DNA from: Gordionus sp. m RMFG-2023
Taxonomy: Eukaryota; Nematomorpha; Gordioida; Chordodea; Parachordodidae
DNA length: 64,000 bases
NCBI RefSeq assembly: GCF_954871325.1
Contig: NC_088776.1
Location: 59,606,954-59,670,953 of the forward strand
Reading direction: 5' to 3'
The translations under genes were made by a program, and so were the position numbers. Below, piece by piece: positions 14,051 to 26,900 of the stretch. Position 1 is the first letter of the stretch, and each line of letters starts with the position of its first letter. The notes beneath the pieces were generated by a model. It made no database searches and was not told the DNA's origin. It saw only the letters and a list, made by a program, of their open reading frames with translations.

Positions 14051-14231
14051 ATTTTTAAACACGGCCCGATTAAAATTTAAGCTAAAATAATATTATATAA
14101 GCCTTTGGATTTTGGCAAATAGAAATTCAGACTTTTCTGGCCAATCTCCAGGATTACAATTTTTGGCTAAAACCTTAATCGAGCCATTTTTTTAAATAGA
14201 CCCAAATCGGGCCTTTTTTTTAACAATGCTA
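14051..14231. mobile_element. family A relative (CCCGATTAAAAT subfamily)
   Basis: ACACGGCCCGATTAAAATTT, AAAATAATATTATATAAGCC and TTTTTGGCTAAAACCTTAA are followed by a right end TTTTTAACAATGCTA. It lies just upstream of a LINE 3' tail. Confidence 0.65.
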
Positions 14232-14451
14232 GGATGCAATTTGTTGACAGAACCAACGCCAACATCATAAACTTCATTCTAATGCCTAAAAGAAATACAC
14301 ATATCCAACATGCAGAACCTATCAATTTATCATCATAGAACAATCCCTTCCTATAATGTAATTCAAAATATCCAATAATATCATCAGGATCAAAAAAGAT
14401 ATATATTATCTTCAATGAACATTTTTCTTCAACCTTCATATATATGAACTA

Positions 14452-14530
14452 AAAGGATTTCTTTTTTCATCAACAACAAATCCTAAGAAAAACTTTTAAA
14501 TATTATGGTTCCTTCTTGGGAACCCAGTAA
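14452..14530 (+). mobile_element. LINE 3' tail, last 24 codons only
   Basis: DFFFHQQQILRKTFKYYGSF then LGTQ and TAA matches the family C-terminus (FLFIRQKIQIEIF..YCSFLGTQL). No homologous sequence is recognisable upstream. Confidence 0.65.
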
Positions 14531-15119
14531 AAAAAAATAGGCAACCCATATATAAATTTTATTTGTTTGTAAATAGATTTTTACCCATTATATTAAATTA
14601 GTATAAGGAATAACTCATGAAAAGTTCCAAAACCTGGCATAGAATTGGAATAAAAAATATGGCTTTGCTTTTCTAGTTTAAGAAATCTAGCAATACCATT
14701 TGTTAAGTATAAAAGTTAAGAAATTGGCCACACTTATAATTAGAGGCAATTAAGCTATATATTTTAAATTTATTGAAGCATTAAAAAAATAATAATCTAC
14801 TATATTTTATATAATTTGTATGAAATGAATATAATTAAATTTGGCTCTCTAGATTTTTTATGAGTATTATCTAAAAAAAAATAGAAATAATTTTTTAACA
14901 ATTTTTTCCTTGTTATACAATGCAAGTAATTAGTTGTATTAAAACTTCTATCTTTTCACAAAAAAAAAGCAAACAAATTTTAAATTCCTTCATTTTAAGA
15001 ATTTGCATATAATATGAAAAATTGACTAGAAAATTTTAATTTGTTTGTAATTGACCTTATTCGGCATTAAATTAAAAAATTTTAAGAGCAAAAAAAAATA
15101 TATACATATAAATGCAAAC

Positions 15120-15302
15120 TTTGATGGAATCAAAACAAGCAGTAACCCTTCCATTTTGAACTTCAACATGGGGTAAGGGATGAGCATATTTACATTCTGT
15201 ATCTGGTCTTGTGCATTTATTCCTTTGAAATTCCCTGCACACCTCTAAAGTGAGCCATCTTGAATCTTTAAAAGTCACCAAATTGTTGATCACAGTAGAC
15301 AT
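15120..15302 (-). CDS. mbl: muscleblind, first coding exon (partial gene)
   Basis: This exon encodes 61 residues that begin an RNA-binding splicing regulator of the muscleblind/MBNL family, which acts in the nucleus and cytoplasm on YGCY-type RNA motifs. Visible are WLTLEVCREFQRNKC and RPDTECKYAHP, forming a complete CCCH finger: C22, C30, C37 and H41 with 7-6-3 spacing. C56 in VTACFDSIK is the first ligand of the second finger. Reading past K61 leaves the family, and the exon stops exactly where family genes splice, after AAA at 15120, with GTTTGC as donor (phase 0). The ATG at 15302 is preceded by AAACA, a good context, and no upstream in-frame ATG was seen. The NKC and VEVQNG residues match the fly protein better than the vertebrate one (from memory). 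Exon 2, which should carry GRC..NCKY.HPP, was not seen in 1-15119, so the following intron is probably over 15 kb. No TATA box is evident upstream. Confidence 0.92.
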
Positions 15303-17521
15303 TGTTTAAATTGAGTTTATGAGGACAAATTATTATCAAAATACTTGAGGAATAGATATCAGGATGTAATTTGTTAACTATTTAATTATGAAATAATTTC
15401 TAAAATCTTTTTCATGTTTTTTCAAATTATATTTGTTCATTTTTATGTTAAGAATCAAATATTTTTTAAACGCATGAATTGAATGATGAGTCCATAAAGT
15501 TTTAAAAATACTTTTTTTTATATATAAGTTGGAAGATAAAACAATAATTTAATGAAGGTTAATTTTTATAAAATTAAATCACAATAAAAATTATTTAATA
15601 ACATTCATTCTATATAATTTTTTTTTACGTATATTTTTAAATAGATTTAAATCACAGGGATTGTAAATATAGATTGATCACTGGGATATAAATTAATAAT
15701 TAAGTCCTGATTTAATCAATATTGAATGTTAATTAAGTTAGCGTAACTAAAATATTTTCAATCAGAAACCCCAATTTGATGATACTATAAATGTGATCTG
15801 ATTTGAAATGTAAGCAGGAGTAATTTTGTGATCTATAATTTATATGGTAAAAAAATATTGTATATAAATATATTAAATTAGATGTCTAGCCTTATAAAAA
15901 AAAAGACCAATATAGTTTTTTATCAATTAAAAATATATGTATACTGAATTCCTAATAAGGTAAAAAAAAAACCATCATAAAACACTAATAAGCTATATCT
16001 TCTATAATTATGATATGATAAAAAATTTATCAAATTTATACAAATTACTATAATTAATTGCCTTAAAAATTAAATTTACTTGCTTATCCTATAAACGAAT
16101 GGATTTTATAAGCGATTTACAATTTGCTAAATATAAGAAGCGCCAAGCAACAGAAAGCAAATTATTTACAATAAATAAGTTAAAAAATTTTAGTTTTAAA
16201 TATGAGTCATTTTTATTTGCATATACGATGGTTATCGATAAAACATGACTTGTATATTATTAGTCAAGGTTTTATAATAATAATAATAAAAAAATATAAC
16301 ATATAAATAAAAATAAAAATATATATTACGTATATTATTAAATTATTGATAAAGACTATGAAAGTATGATATGATCCTAACCTATCATATAGTAAAATAG
16401 TATGTTTAGTTTTTTATGAATAAAGTTGTTATTGAAATAATCAATATTTAATTCTATGTTGTTACATTTTTTCAAATTATAAACAAGTTAACTCAAATAG
16501 GGGGCTGGGGCTTTTACTAATCAGTTTCTAGATGGCTCATTGTGGCAGTAAAGAATATCTCATGACCGAGATCTAATTGCACTCCAGACTAGGAAATGAT
16601 ATCTGAAAATTGTCCTTGTGTGGTTAAATGCAAGACAAGCGGCCAGAATCATAGAGAATTTAATTTTAAAAATTGTCTACTTGACTGATAGGCCTAGCCA
16701 ATATTTTGCGAAAGGGGAGAAAGTACAATCAGGCTGTATTTTCCATATATTTTACTAGAGATCTTTAAGATTCTCTATTGCAAGTCCTTGGCTTTCTACA
16801 TTTTTTTAAATAATATTTTTTATATGACAGCTATTTAAAAAAAAAAAAATTATAGTTTTTTTTAAAAAAATTACTAAATTTTGCATATTTTCTCAAATTA
16901 TCGTTTATAGTATTATAATATTATATATAATTAGTGAAGAGGAGGGTTGGGGGGAGGGGAAGATAATCATTAGGCTAAAATGATATTTAGGAGATCAGGC
17001 AAGTTTCAGAAGGGTTCCCTTGCCACCCTGACTATGCCATTGATAACTCGGATATTCTATTTATTATTCAAGTCCATTTAGAGTCGGGCCGCGTGGACCA
17101 TCCAATTAATCAACATGTCCTCGCAAAAATAACTGTATGTATGCTGGAAATAAGTTTTTTATTAACCCATAAAACCATCTTATCTCTATCTATAATTATT
17201 TTTGACTCGCATTCATGACTTAACCATATTATTTGGCACTTTTCTATTACATGGGAGATGATGAAATAGTTTCTGAAGTGGGATAAGGAAAGTTAAATGA
17301 GCTTTCGTCATTAGAATAGGAGGGGGGGGGGGAAGGTATAACAACAAATGAATGTAGAGGAGGTGAAGAGTATGCAAATTTAAAATTTTTTATCTTTAGT
17401 TAATTTTGATTTTAATTTATTTTTATTTTAATCATATTTGAATTTGTTTTTGCTTATAGATTTCGCTATAACTTAGATATATATATGAGGGGGAGGGGTA
17501 GTAATAGAAAAAGGTAGAAAT
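15303..17521. other. upstream region of muscleblind; no other gene seen
   Basis: This should contain the 5' untranslated region and promoter on the minus strand. I could not mark a TATA box, initiator or upstream exon. A moderately complex block at 16500-16760 has no recognisable coding signature. Confidence 0.4.
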
Positions 17522-19268
17522 CAGGTGCGTAACCAATGGCGAGATGGGTGGAAATCCCCCCTATTGCAAATTTGACTGTTTTCATAAATATCATTTTAAG
17601 CTAATAAAATTTAGCCCCCATTCCTCCCCTTAATTAAAATTTTACAAATATTTGAATATCAATTTTTCAACATATTATTCAAAAATATTAATAAAATGGA
17701 AAAATTTTTAGTCAAAGAGATTGAAATCAAACGGTAATTTATTTTATTATTATATATAATTATTTTATTAAAAAATTATTAGTGAGTTAGAATTAATAAG
17801 TATTTTTAATAATATTTTAATTATTAATAAATTTCTATAATTATTTAAATATTTATTTTTACTTCCATTTTGTAGAACAGAAGAAATAGAAATACAAAAG
17901 TTAAATAAGGCTGAGCATGAAAAAATATAATGTGTCGTCCGAAGCGATATTATTATTGAATTCAATTGTTCAATCAGAGTTTATCATTGCTGCTAGTTGC
18001 ATCAATAAATTATTTTCCTATAGCTCACTACTTTGTAAAAATTACAAAAACCGAATTTAGATTTGCTTCAGGTTATTTATTTGGCGGAAAATATATAAGA
18101 ACAGGTCAGGTAGATATAATAAGAATGAATATAGATCAATATTTCATAATATTTATTTAGACGTTGTATTGAAGGCTAAATTTTATCAAATAACACTAAT
18201 TAAACCTCGTCTAGCACTTATTGAGATGTAAAATAAATATTGGTGCAACTGAAGAATATTATAAAATATCCATTATCATCCCATTCTTAGATTCCTCTTT
18301 ATCGCAAATATAAGTACGGTTTTTAGATAAAAAACAAGTCTTTAGCAATCTTCAAGTTTTATTACCCAAAGTTCCTTCTTCGTTTTCTAATGCCACTATT
18401 GGTAAAATTAAATATTTAGCAAAATTTTATTCCTATGATATTGTTATTGAAATAAATTTAATCAGTGAATTCTAATTGTGGTATAAATATTTACTACGTT
18501 TAGCTATTTTACCTGAGCATGCTATTGATGCGCTCAATCGGTGTAAAGAAACCTTGGCTCAATTTCCTAATATTTTGAAGTTGTTTTATATTCTTGCATG
18601 TTTGCCTATTACAATATGTACGAATGAAAGGACTTTTTCCAACTTGAAAAGTTGAAAACATATTTACGAAGTACTGCTTCCGAATCTCGGCTAAATGGGT
18701 TAACTCTGTTAAATATCCACAGAGATTTGGTTCCAGCGACAAACAAAATTCTTGATGAATTGGCAACATTCCCACGAAAATTAAAAATCACATTATAATT
18801 ATAGTATTTAATAAAAAAAATTGTTTAATATTGTAATAAGAAGTTAAAAAAAATTTGTGTTTTAAATTATTTTCTAGGCAATATTATATACACACTACTA
18901 TTAGCATTTTATTTTCAATAAAAAAATTATTATCTACTCATATTGTATGAGAATCTAATCTGAGGTTAGTTTTTAAAGCAAATTTTATAAAAAAAATGAC
19001 ATTAAACTTTATTTCAACTTTACATTTAATAACAACATTATTAATATAATATACCTAACTTAAAATAATAAAAAATAGGCGTGTAATATCCATAAGCACG
19101 AATTAGTAAAATTAAATTATGAATAATTTAATACAATAGCTAAAATATAAAACCCTGCCGAAGGCCGGGGAAAAGCTGTACGAAGGCCAGGTAAGTCGGA
19201 ATTTGGGGGCGAAGTCACCAAAAAATTACCCCCCACCCCCCTATAAGAAAATCCTGGATACGCCTCTG
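17522..19268 (+). mobile_element. second hAT element (P52/ZMYM-like type), decayed
   Basis: The left end CAGGTGCGTAACCA at 17522 and the right end, read inward as CAGAGGCGTATCCAGG from 19268, are imperfect inverted repeats. The CAGAGGCG..TCCAGG end is common among hAT elements whose transposase resembles the 52-kDa repressor and ZMYM1-like proteins. The flanks carry an 8-bp duplication with one mismatch, GTAGAAAT (17514-17521) and GTAGGAAT (19269-19276). The transposase remnant lies inside on the plus strand. Divergence of the two target duplications and many breaks indicate an older insertion than the element at 5892. Confidence 0.88.
17860..18798 (+). pseudogene. hAT (52-kDa repressor-like) transposase, C-terminal half, broken
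   Basis: Homology is best at the end: LPEHAIDALNRCKETLAQFP (18510-18570), LPITICTNERTFSNLK (18604-18651), then in another frame RLKTYLRSTASESRLNG and LLNIHRDLVPATNKIL (to about 18795). This is the hAT dimerisation domain with the SAERSFS..RRLKTYLRST signature in diverged form. A frame change lies near 18650. Earlier pieces such as IPFLDSSLSQ and LPKVPSSFSNATIGKIKYLA (18285-18425) fit the region before that domain, with several stops between. No zinc finger or complete catalytic core could be read. It lies wholly inside the hAT element at 17522-19268. Confidence 0.85.
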
Positions 19269-19276
19269 GTAGGAAT

Positions 19277-21392
19277 CATTATGAGCTTAAGAATGAGTAT
19301 TTCCTGGTTTGCATGGCAAATGTCTTTCATAACTATCTACATCAATCTATTTAAAAAATATACTTTTTAAATGACTATAACATGTCTGTATGCCACGGCA
19401 TGCAAACCTATTATGACTCTTATGGGGTTCTTTTTCTCTTATCGAGAATTTAACAATATGATTAATATCACATCTGTAGTATCCAAAGGCAGTAACGAGA
19501 ATTCATCTTTCCCTTTGAATTCTCTGCCCACTCCCTAATATGGAAATGTAATTTTTTTAAAGTGCCATTATTTTATTTGAATTATCTTTTCATACATAAA
19601 GAATTATATTAAATAAAAATGTATCACTCCATAAAATAAATATTTTAAAATGGGATTATTTGAACAAATATAAATTTACTTCCTTAAATTATCTTTAAAT
19701 GTAAAATTATCGTGTTGATAAAATTGTGTATTGAATATTTCAAATTATATAAAAAGCCGTAAATTTTCTTTAAATTATGTTAATTATTTAAAATATAAAT
19801 TGATTTTTAACATAATATCAAATTTACAATTCGATATATAGAATGTTTATTTTCCACTTTTTTATATATCGATAAAAAACTATATGATTTATTAAATCTA
19901 AACTTTGCTTAGTATATATTTATATTTTGTAGCATATATAATCTCAGCTAGCCATAATTAATGATAACAATTCTAATGGATAATAACTAAACCTTTATCT
20001 ATACCTAGGTTCTCTTAAGTTTATGATAGATATTCCAGAAACATATCCATAACCTTTATTTCTCTGCAGTGTTATTGATTTCGGTGAATTATATAAAATT
20101 ATTGATTAATCTGGTCTAACCCAAATAAGTCTTAAGCTTTTATTTTCTAAAGATGAAACTTGATTTAGCCACTTCTCAATCCCATTCTCTGTTTGAATTT
20201 GCTTATAGTCTAGTCCTAAATATCTGCTTTATTGAATCTACTACCCATAAACACCAGACTTTAGCCCGTACCTAGATTTCCTTAGATTACCTGTTTGATA
20301 TCCACTAGAGTTCGTGAAAATATATTCATACATCATACATCATCCACAAAACACTAAATAATTGAGTGATATAAAAGTGTATACCCTATATGTTATAAAC
20401 TAAACCCCTCATCCATATCTTACTAACCCTACCCCTAACATTAAAGTACCTGTTAAGTCTTATACCGTTCCTTGTTTCCGTTTAATTAAACAATGGTCTT
20501 AATTACTATCATTCAAAACCTTTTTCCACATCTATCCCTAGATTATTAAAGCTGCATTTATAAGGGGATCCTTACTTTAACACAACTGTTAAAATACGTT
20601 TATGAGATAAATATTTCCAATACATATATTAATTTACTATTCATGGTAATAATTTTTTAAAAAATATTTGTTAATAAAGAAAGGTTAATCTCATAAACAG
20701 ATGTTTTTTTTAAATCAGCCTGAATCGGATTCCACTATGAATGCGGCCAAACCCCTCTCTTCTCTTGCTCCATATTCAAATATTCAACTCCATATAGCTA
20801 CCTATGATAATTAATAAAATTATTTTATTGCACTTATTTAGATTCGAACTCAGGAACCCGGGGTTACAAAATATTAGAATTTCGATAATTTTCAAAGGAT
20901 TTTTTTCTCAATTTCCGGTTTTATTTCCCTCGGGCTTATTCTCCTTTAGACCTTTCCGCGAGATTTTTCTGGTTTTATCTTATTTTTATTTTTTTCTTCT
21001 TCTAGGGGTGGGGTCCAATAAATTTTTTGTTACTGAGTCTTTTTTTTATCGTATTCATTTTCTTCCTATTACCAATACCATATGATTGCGATTGCTTTCT
21101 AATTGGATTATTTATTCTCTTATTTTACGTTTTACCTTTTAATTATTCTTATATTTGTTTTCCCCCATATATAAATTTTTTTTTTATATATTAAAATATT
21201 TGTTGACCACTCCATTTCACGGTACCGCTAAAAGATAATACGCATAAATTTAATTAATGAAATCAAAAATTTTATAAAATGCTAATTATATCTAAAGGCA
21301 ACAAAGCGTAATAATATTGTTAATTTTTCAAGGCGTAGCCCTGATTTTGATAGGGGGAGTGGGGGGGGGAGCATTATTAGGTTAATTTTTCC
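19277..21392. other. no gene seen
   Basis: 19940-20560 is a pyrimidine-leaning block with frequent CTTAAG, CCTAGG and CTAACC words. No frame is open for long and no family was recognised. 20835 has ATTCGAACTC, a weak B-box-like motif on the minus strand. Confidence 0.35.
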
Positions 21393-21565
21393 TAGTGTTG
21401 TTAACCGGCTCGATTTGAGTCGATTTTTAAAAACGGCTAACTCAATATTTAATCCAGTACAATATGACGCAAGCCTGAAGATTATGCTCACAGAAGAAAC
21501 AAAGGTCTAGACATATATTATCTAAATCTCGAGTCTTAGGCATAATTTTTTTTTGGCTAACTTGT
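21393..21565. mobile_element. family A copy, right end missing
   Basis: It starts TAGTGTTGTTAACCGGCTCG and continues with AACGGCTAACTCAATATTTA, GCAAGCCTGAAGATT and AAAGGTCTAGACATATATTA. The sequence leaves the family after TTTTTTGGCTAAC. Confidence 0.8.
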
Positions 21566-21734
21566 TACAGCTATATTGGTATAAATTGTTTAGCCTGTCA
21601 AATTGAATGTCAATATAAAAATTAAATGGTAATTCTAGGAACTGTTCTTTAATAAAAATAGTTTAAAAAAATTGTTTCGTCGCATTTTAAAATCTGTTAA
21701 CTTTTGAAATATTTTTTATAAATTAAGTCAGAGT

Positions 21735-22130
21735 TTGCAAAAAAAAATAGTCATCAAAGATTTTTCGAAGATTTATTTTAGCCCAAAAGAAGTAAAAATT
21801 AAATACAGAAAGAGAAAGAAGGAAGGAAGGAAGGAAGGAAGGAAGGAAGGAAGGAAGGAAGGAAGGAAGGAAGGAAGGAAGGAAGGAAGGAAGGAAGGAA
21901 GGAAGGAAGGAAGGAAGGAAGGAAGGAAGGAAGGAAGGAAGGAAGAAATTTATAAAAGATAAATTTGGAATTTTAGGTAAAAATTTGGTCAAATATTCTG
22001 CTTAAGCGTTCTCAAAAAAAGGATCTTCAGAGATCACAATTTTATTTTTCCTTTTTATCTTGATGAGCATTTCGAAGTCTGAATTAAAGAATTGTAAATT
22101 TTGTTTTTTTAAACATTTATTTAGGGAAAT
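21735..22130. repeat. family D dispersed repeat with an embedded (GGAA)n
   Basis: TTTGGAATTTTAGGTAAAAA, TTCTCAAAAAAAGGATCTT and GAGCATTTCGAAGTCTGAAT match 26635-26900 in the same order. The (GGAA)n at 21819-21946 is present only in this copy. Confidence 0.55.
21819..21946 (+). repeat. (GGAA)n microsatellite
   Basis: About 32 uninterrupted tetranucleotides within a family D repeat. Confidence 0.97.
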
Positions 22131-22560
22131 TTAATGCAACTTCAATTTTAATAAACCATTTAACTGGTTTTCATAATTTGAAATTATTATATTTGATATG
22201 TAAGTAAATATAATTTTATCCACGAGAAAAACAGTTTCTAAATTCGATTTAAAGGGGGGGGGGATTATATAAAAAAATGATTTTCACCTCCGGTGGCTTA
22301 AGGGTTATAGAAAAACTTAGTTACTCTTACAACTATTTGACCATTCATTCATTCTGAGGTTTAGACCCGATTTATGATGGGATTAGTACCCACACCATTT
22401 AACAGCTGATTGATTTCTTAAAAATCTGTGTATGAGATAAATTTTTCTTTTTTATTAATTATTAATTTCAATTATTTTTTAATCCTATCAAAATTATATT
22501 AATCTAAGAATAATTATAGAGAAGTTTTGATCTCATTTAAAATTTAAAAAAAATAAGTAA

Positions 22561-22705
22561 TCGCTCAGCTGTTAAATCGTGTTTGCTGTGAATTCTGCCT
22601 TACCTATAAAAGTGCTGTATTTGAAAAAAATAATATTTAATCGCTCAGCTGTTAAATCGTGTTTGTTATGAATAATGGCCTTACCCGTAAAAGTACAGTA
22701 AAAAT
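22561..22705. repeat. 80-bp direct duplication
   Basis: TCGCTCAGCTGTTAAATCGT at 22561 recurs at 22641, followed in both by GTTTG..TGAAT..GCCTTACC and TAAAAGT. The period is 80 bp. Confidence 0.8.
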
Positions 22706-22940
22706 ATTATTATATTTTATTAAAAATATAAATTTTTTAATAAATATTAAAAGATAAATATTTTGTTTTAAAAAAAAATTTAAATAATTGTAGGGAGAGC
22801 GGGGTTGGAAATGTCCATTAGTAGTTTGAAAAAGAATCTTAGATTGGCGTCTATATATAGAAAAAATGGTAAGAATAAGACAAAACAGCTGATAAAATAC
22901 ATATAGAAATGAACACACCGAGAATGGTATAACTCTGTTA

Positions 22941-23146
22941 TAATGTTTTTTAAAAGGCTCGATTTTTAGGAATGGCTAACCCTAATATTTTAGTCAAAAT
23001 ATATTATACAATCATCAAGATTTCGTTAATAAATGTCCAATCCTGTCTTCTTTCTATAAGCAATATCTTTAGGCTTGCGTTGATAGGTTTAGCTAAAATA
23101 TTAGATTATCATTTTTTAAAAAGTCGAGTCCTTTTTAACAACATTA
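22941..23146. mobile_element. family A copy
   Basis: The left end TAATGTTTTTTAAAAGGCTC and right end CTTTTTAACAACATTA enclose the family core. Flanks ACTCTGTT (22932-22939) and ACTCTATT match at 7 of 8 positions, with an offset of one base from the ends I chose. Confidence 0.75.
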
Positions 23147-23149
23147 CTC

Positions 23150-25685
23150 TATTCGCGGCTTCTATGGTAATATAAATTTTATATCAATTGCGTATTCTTT
23201 GATTTTATTTTAAATTTTTTTATTAGTATTTCTTAATATAAAACCGCAAAAATATAAGAACATTCCAAAAACCTTTGAATAATCTGGATCCATATGCCTT
23301 TGTCCACGGAAACCTTCTATGGTCTTTTAAGGTAGAATTATCCTTAGACTTCATCTGTAGAAGGTAGGGATTTATAGAGAAACCCATACCAAGCTGGAAG
23401 AGTTACCCAAATCTGAACCAAACCTTCTAAAATGGTCTAAGGAACCTGTTCGAACTTTATGACACCCTAACTGTTTATTTAAGTAATAGTAGTCATTTTA
23501 ATTTCGCCAGTTACCTAAGTTTGCGTTAAAAAAAAGGAATATTTTCAACCATAAAATTTTAATTTTTCTCCTTATAGATAAAATTAGTCAGATGTGAATC
23601 TTCAATCATACATTTTTAGGAAAATATTTTTTTTGGCCACGGTTTCCAAAACCAAACCCAAAAAGGATTTGAATTCGACGAATATCACTTAAGGATTCGA
23701 ATTCTAGATTAATAAAATTCGAATATGAAATTTTTAAAATATTTTATATAATTATTATTTTGGACATGTTTATTTTCTTCTTTTCAAAAACTTCCCAAAA
23801 GTTTTGCGAATATGTTTATAACATAAATGATTAATATGAACAAGAATTGAAGATGACAAAATGAATTTATTAAAAATAATATAGTTATAATCAAAATCAT
23901 AATAAACATAAATAAAACTAAAAACGTAAAAAATATAAAAATATAAAATTTTAGAAAACTTTCCCTTTTCTTTATCCTTTTTTTGTCTTGAATTATTTAA
24001 TTTTCGATCTCACTATATACTACTAAAATTTACATACCATCGATAATTTCACATAATTGTGATTTAATTTGATTATACAATTTAAACCTTCCAAATTACC
24101 TTTACAATTTAAACATTATCTTTGGCTCTACAAATTTTATATTCAAATTAGCTGTTTATTTTTAAAAATTATAAATCACTTTTTCTTTTTCGATTACACG
24201 TATTCGACATTTTGGACACAGCATTAACTCATGCTATTTATTTTATATATATACTAAATACACAAGATATTTTTATGATTAATTTATAACTTGCTTCTAA
24301 ACATATATGATATGCGATGATCTTTCTTATAATTTTAGAAAGATGAAGACACTATAAATGATAATAAACCCTTCTCTTAATCTTTTATCGTCCCTGACCC
24401 TCAATCTCAAACTATGATCGGAACCTAGGGAGGATTTCAGGTTCGAAATTTATGAAATCTCATTACACATGAATGGCAGTGCTTAAATCCACACTATTTT
24501 TTTTAGTAATTTTTATATCACGTTTTGTATTTTTCATTAATTATTATTTTCCAATTCAAAATTTAATAGATATCGAAAAAGGTAATAAGGAAGTATTTGA
24601 TATCATAATTTTAACTACTTAACATTGTTAAAAACGAAAGATAAAAAAAAATTAATGCATTCAAATGCGCTCTTAACGTTCAATTTATCGTCGCATAAAA
24701 ATGGCATCGTCTAATATTACCATATATATTAATAATCAAGATTAAATTCGAGTTTTGAACTCTCTTTAACATATCAATTAATACCATTAAAACGAAAGGG
24801 AACCGGGGTTCTCCTTGCTGAATTGAATACATTCCTGTAAATTTATTCGGTAAAATAAAATAAGATTGAAGAAAGGAAAGAATTTAAGTCAATCTTCCAT
24901 AGTAATTCATTTCATGTAGTCGCGTTATTTAGATTAATTCTGACAGCATCAGCTTCTATTCACACTCCCCCCCCCCCCCACCACCCTTTTTTAATATTAA
25001 TTGTGACTGACTTTGTTTTTAATCCGTTTTCTATAGTTTCGAAAATGAGTCTTGTAGAAACAGAACATTATAGGTTTAGGTTTAACTCCAACACAGCAGG
25101 CTTCGCTTCAGAAACCAATTTCCATAGACTCTAATAATATCATATTCTCAGTATTTTATTGCAACTAGTTGTAAATTCTTTAGGTTAAAAGATTTCCTTT
25201 AGTTGATCAAATAAGAATAATAGTTTAAAAAAACAAGTCCTGAATATAATGAATTTTTTGAACGTAAAAATATCAAAAGTATATAAACAAAAATATGGTT
25301 TTAATTTTGTTCAGAAATATTATGGAACTCTTATTATATTTATAGATATATATATATCGATTTTCATTTTAATATATATATAAGAATAATATAATTTTAG
25401 CAAAGTTCAGACTTTTCACAAGACCATTAATTAAGTGTAATTAAATAAGGAAGAGTGAGTGAGAGATAGAGAGAGAAAAATAAATAGGTTTTTACAATAT
25501 ATTATTGTATGTTACTAAATATGTGTGCAAATAAAAAAAAATAAAAAAAATGATTTTTAAAATAGTTTTTAAATTGTTATAAGAATATAACACTTATAGT
25601 AAAAATATAGTTTTTTTTTAAAAAAAAGTGTTTCATAAAAATATTATAAGATTATTTTTATAAAAAATGAAGGAAAGTTGGAAAA
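23150..25685. other. no gene seen
   Basis: 23270-23470 contains AACCTTCTA/GGTTT pairs, and 23620-23720 repeated GAATTCGA motifs. Both look like old short-element debris. A run of 13 C lies at 24967-24979. Confidence 0.35.
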
Positions 25686-25922
25686 TAGTATTGTTAAAAG
25701 ACTAGTTATTGAGGCTATTTTTTTAAAACGGCTAACTCAGTATACTTCCCCCCAGAAAAAAATATCAGGCAAGCCTGAAGATTTTTGCTTATAGAAGGAA
25801 GAAAGGTTCTATATACATATATTATCGAAATCTCGAGGATTAGGCAATATTTATCCGGCCGAAATATTGAGCTATCCGTTTTTAAAAATCGGCTCAAAAC
25901 GGGCCGGTTATCACCACTACTA
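25686..25922. mobile_element. family A copy
   Basis: It starts TAGTATTGTTAAAAGAC. The core carries AACGGCTAACTCAGTATAC, AGGCAAGCCTGAAGATT, AATCGGCTCAAAACGGGCC and the right end ACCACTACTA. No matching target duplication was seen. Confidence 0.75.
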
Positions 25923-26288
25923 ATAATTAAACACTATTTTTTTTTTATTAAAGATGGACCTTGTAATAAAAAAAATTATATCATTTTTTTTTTATTTTTT
26001 GGATTATTTTTTTTGAATAAAATCTTCATCATGGTCAGTCTATTGAAAACTAGTTTTAATTTATATATTATATAAAACGTGCTTTTCTTTCAAAATTTTT
26101 TAAAACAAATGTATTTGATTTTTTTTGATATAAAAGCAAAAAAAAAATGGATAAAGAAAATTCCTCAATTCCATTTCAGGGCTATAAATACCATTCCGAG
26201 ACTTGGACAATAAGGAAAAATGTGAGGGGGGGGGGGGTAATGTCTTTTTGATCGTACGGAGATTAGGAGGACATTGGTGTTATTTTAG

Positions 26289-26439
26289 TAGTGTTGTTAA
26301 ACGACTTCGAATTTTGAGCCTCTATTTTCTAAAAAGCCAACTTAAAAGATTTTGCTTGAATATCGATTATCGGAATCTAGAGGCTTGATATATTGAGTTA
26401 GCCATTTTTTTTTAAAAAAAATCGGCTCAAACAACACTA
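26289..26439. mobile_element. family A copy, internally shortened
   Basis: The ends TAGTGTTGTTAAACGAC and AAACAACACTA enclose 151 bp. Flanks TATTTTAG and TTTATTAG agree at 6 of 8 positions. Confidence 0.75.
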
Positions 26440-26634
26440 TTTATTAGTAATTTGCTTTACCACCTTAGTATACTAGTGGACGAATTAATATGAAATATAA
26501 GTTATTTGAATCTATAACTTTATATATATGTATATTAAAGTGTCCTATCTACCAATTTTCACTAAATAGCCTTTCACTTTATATATTTTTTAGAAGAACT
26601 TAAATAAACGTTATAGAAGCTTGTAAAAAGATAA

Positions 26635-26900
26635 GTTTAACAAAGATTTTTTTTTGGCCAATATATTTTTAACAAAAATAAATCTTTTGAGGATCACAAA
26701 ATTCACAAAAGATGAAAGAAAATTGGAAATTTAAGGTAAAATTTAATCAAAAAAACTTGATTCTCAAAAAAAAAAATTCTTCATTTAAAAAAATCTTTAA
26801 AAGAACAAACTTTTTGAAGATTAATTTATTTTGAAGGAGCATTTTGAACTCTGAGTTAAAGTAATTTTTATTAATGTTTGAATTTTGGGAAAGGCTGTAA
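26635..26900. repeat. family D dispersed repeat, second copy
   Basis: AAATTGGAAATTTAAGGTAA, GATTCTCAAAAAAAA and GAGCATTTTGAACTCTGAGT correspond to the copy at 21735. It lacks the microsatellite. Confidence 0.55.
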
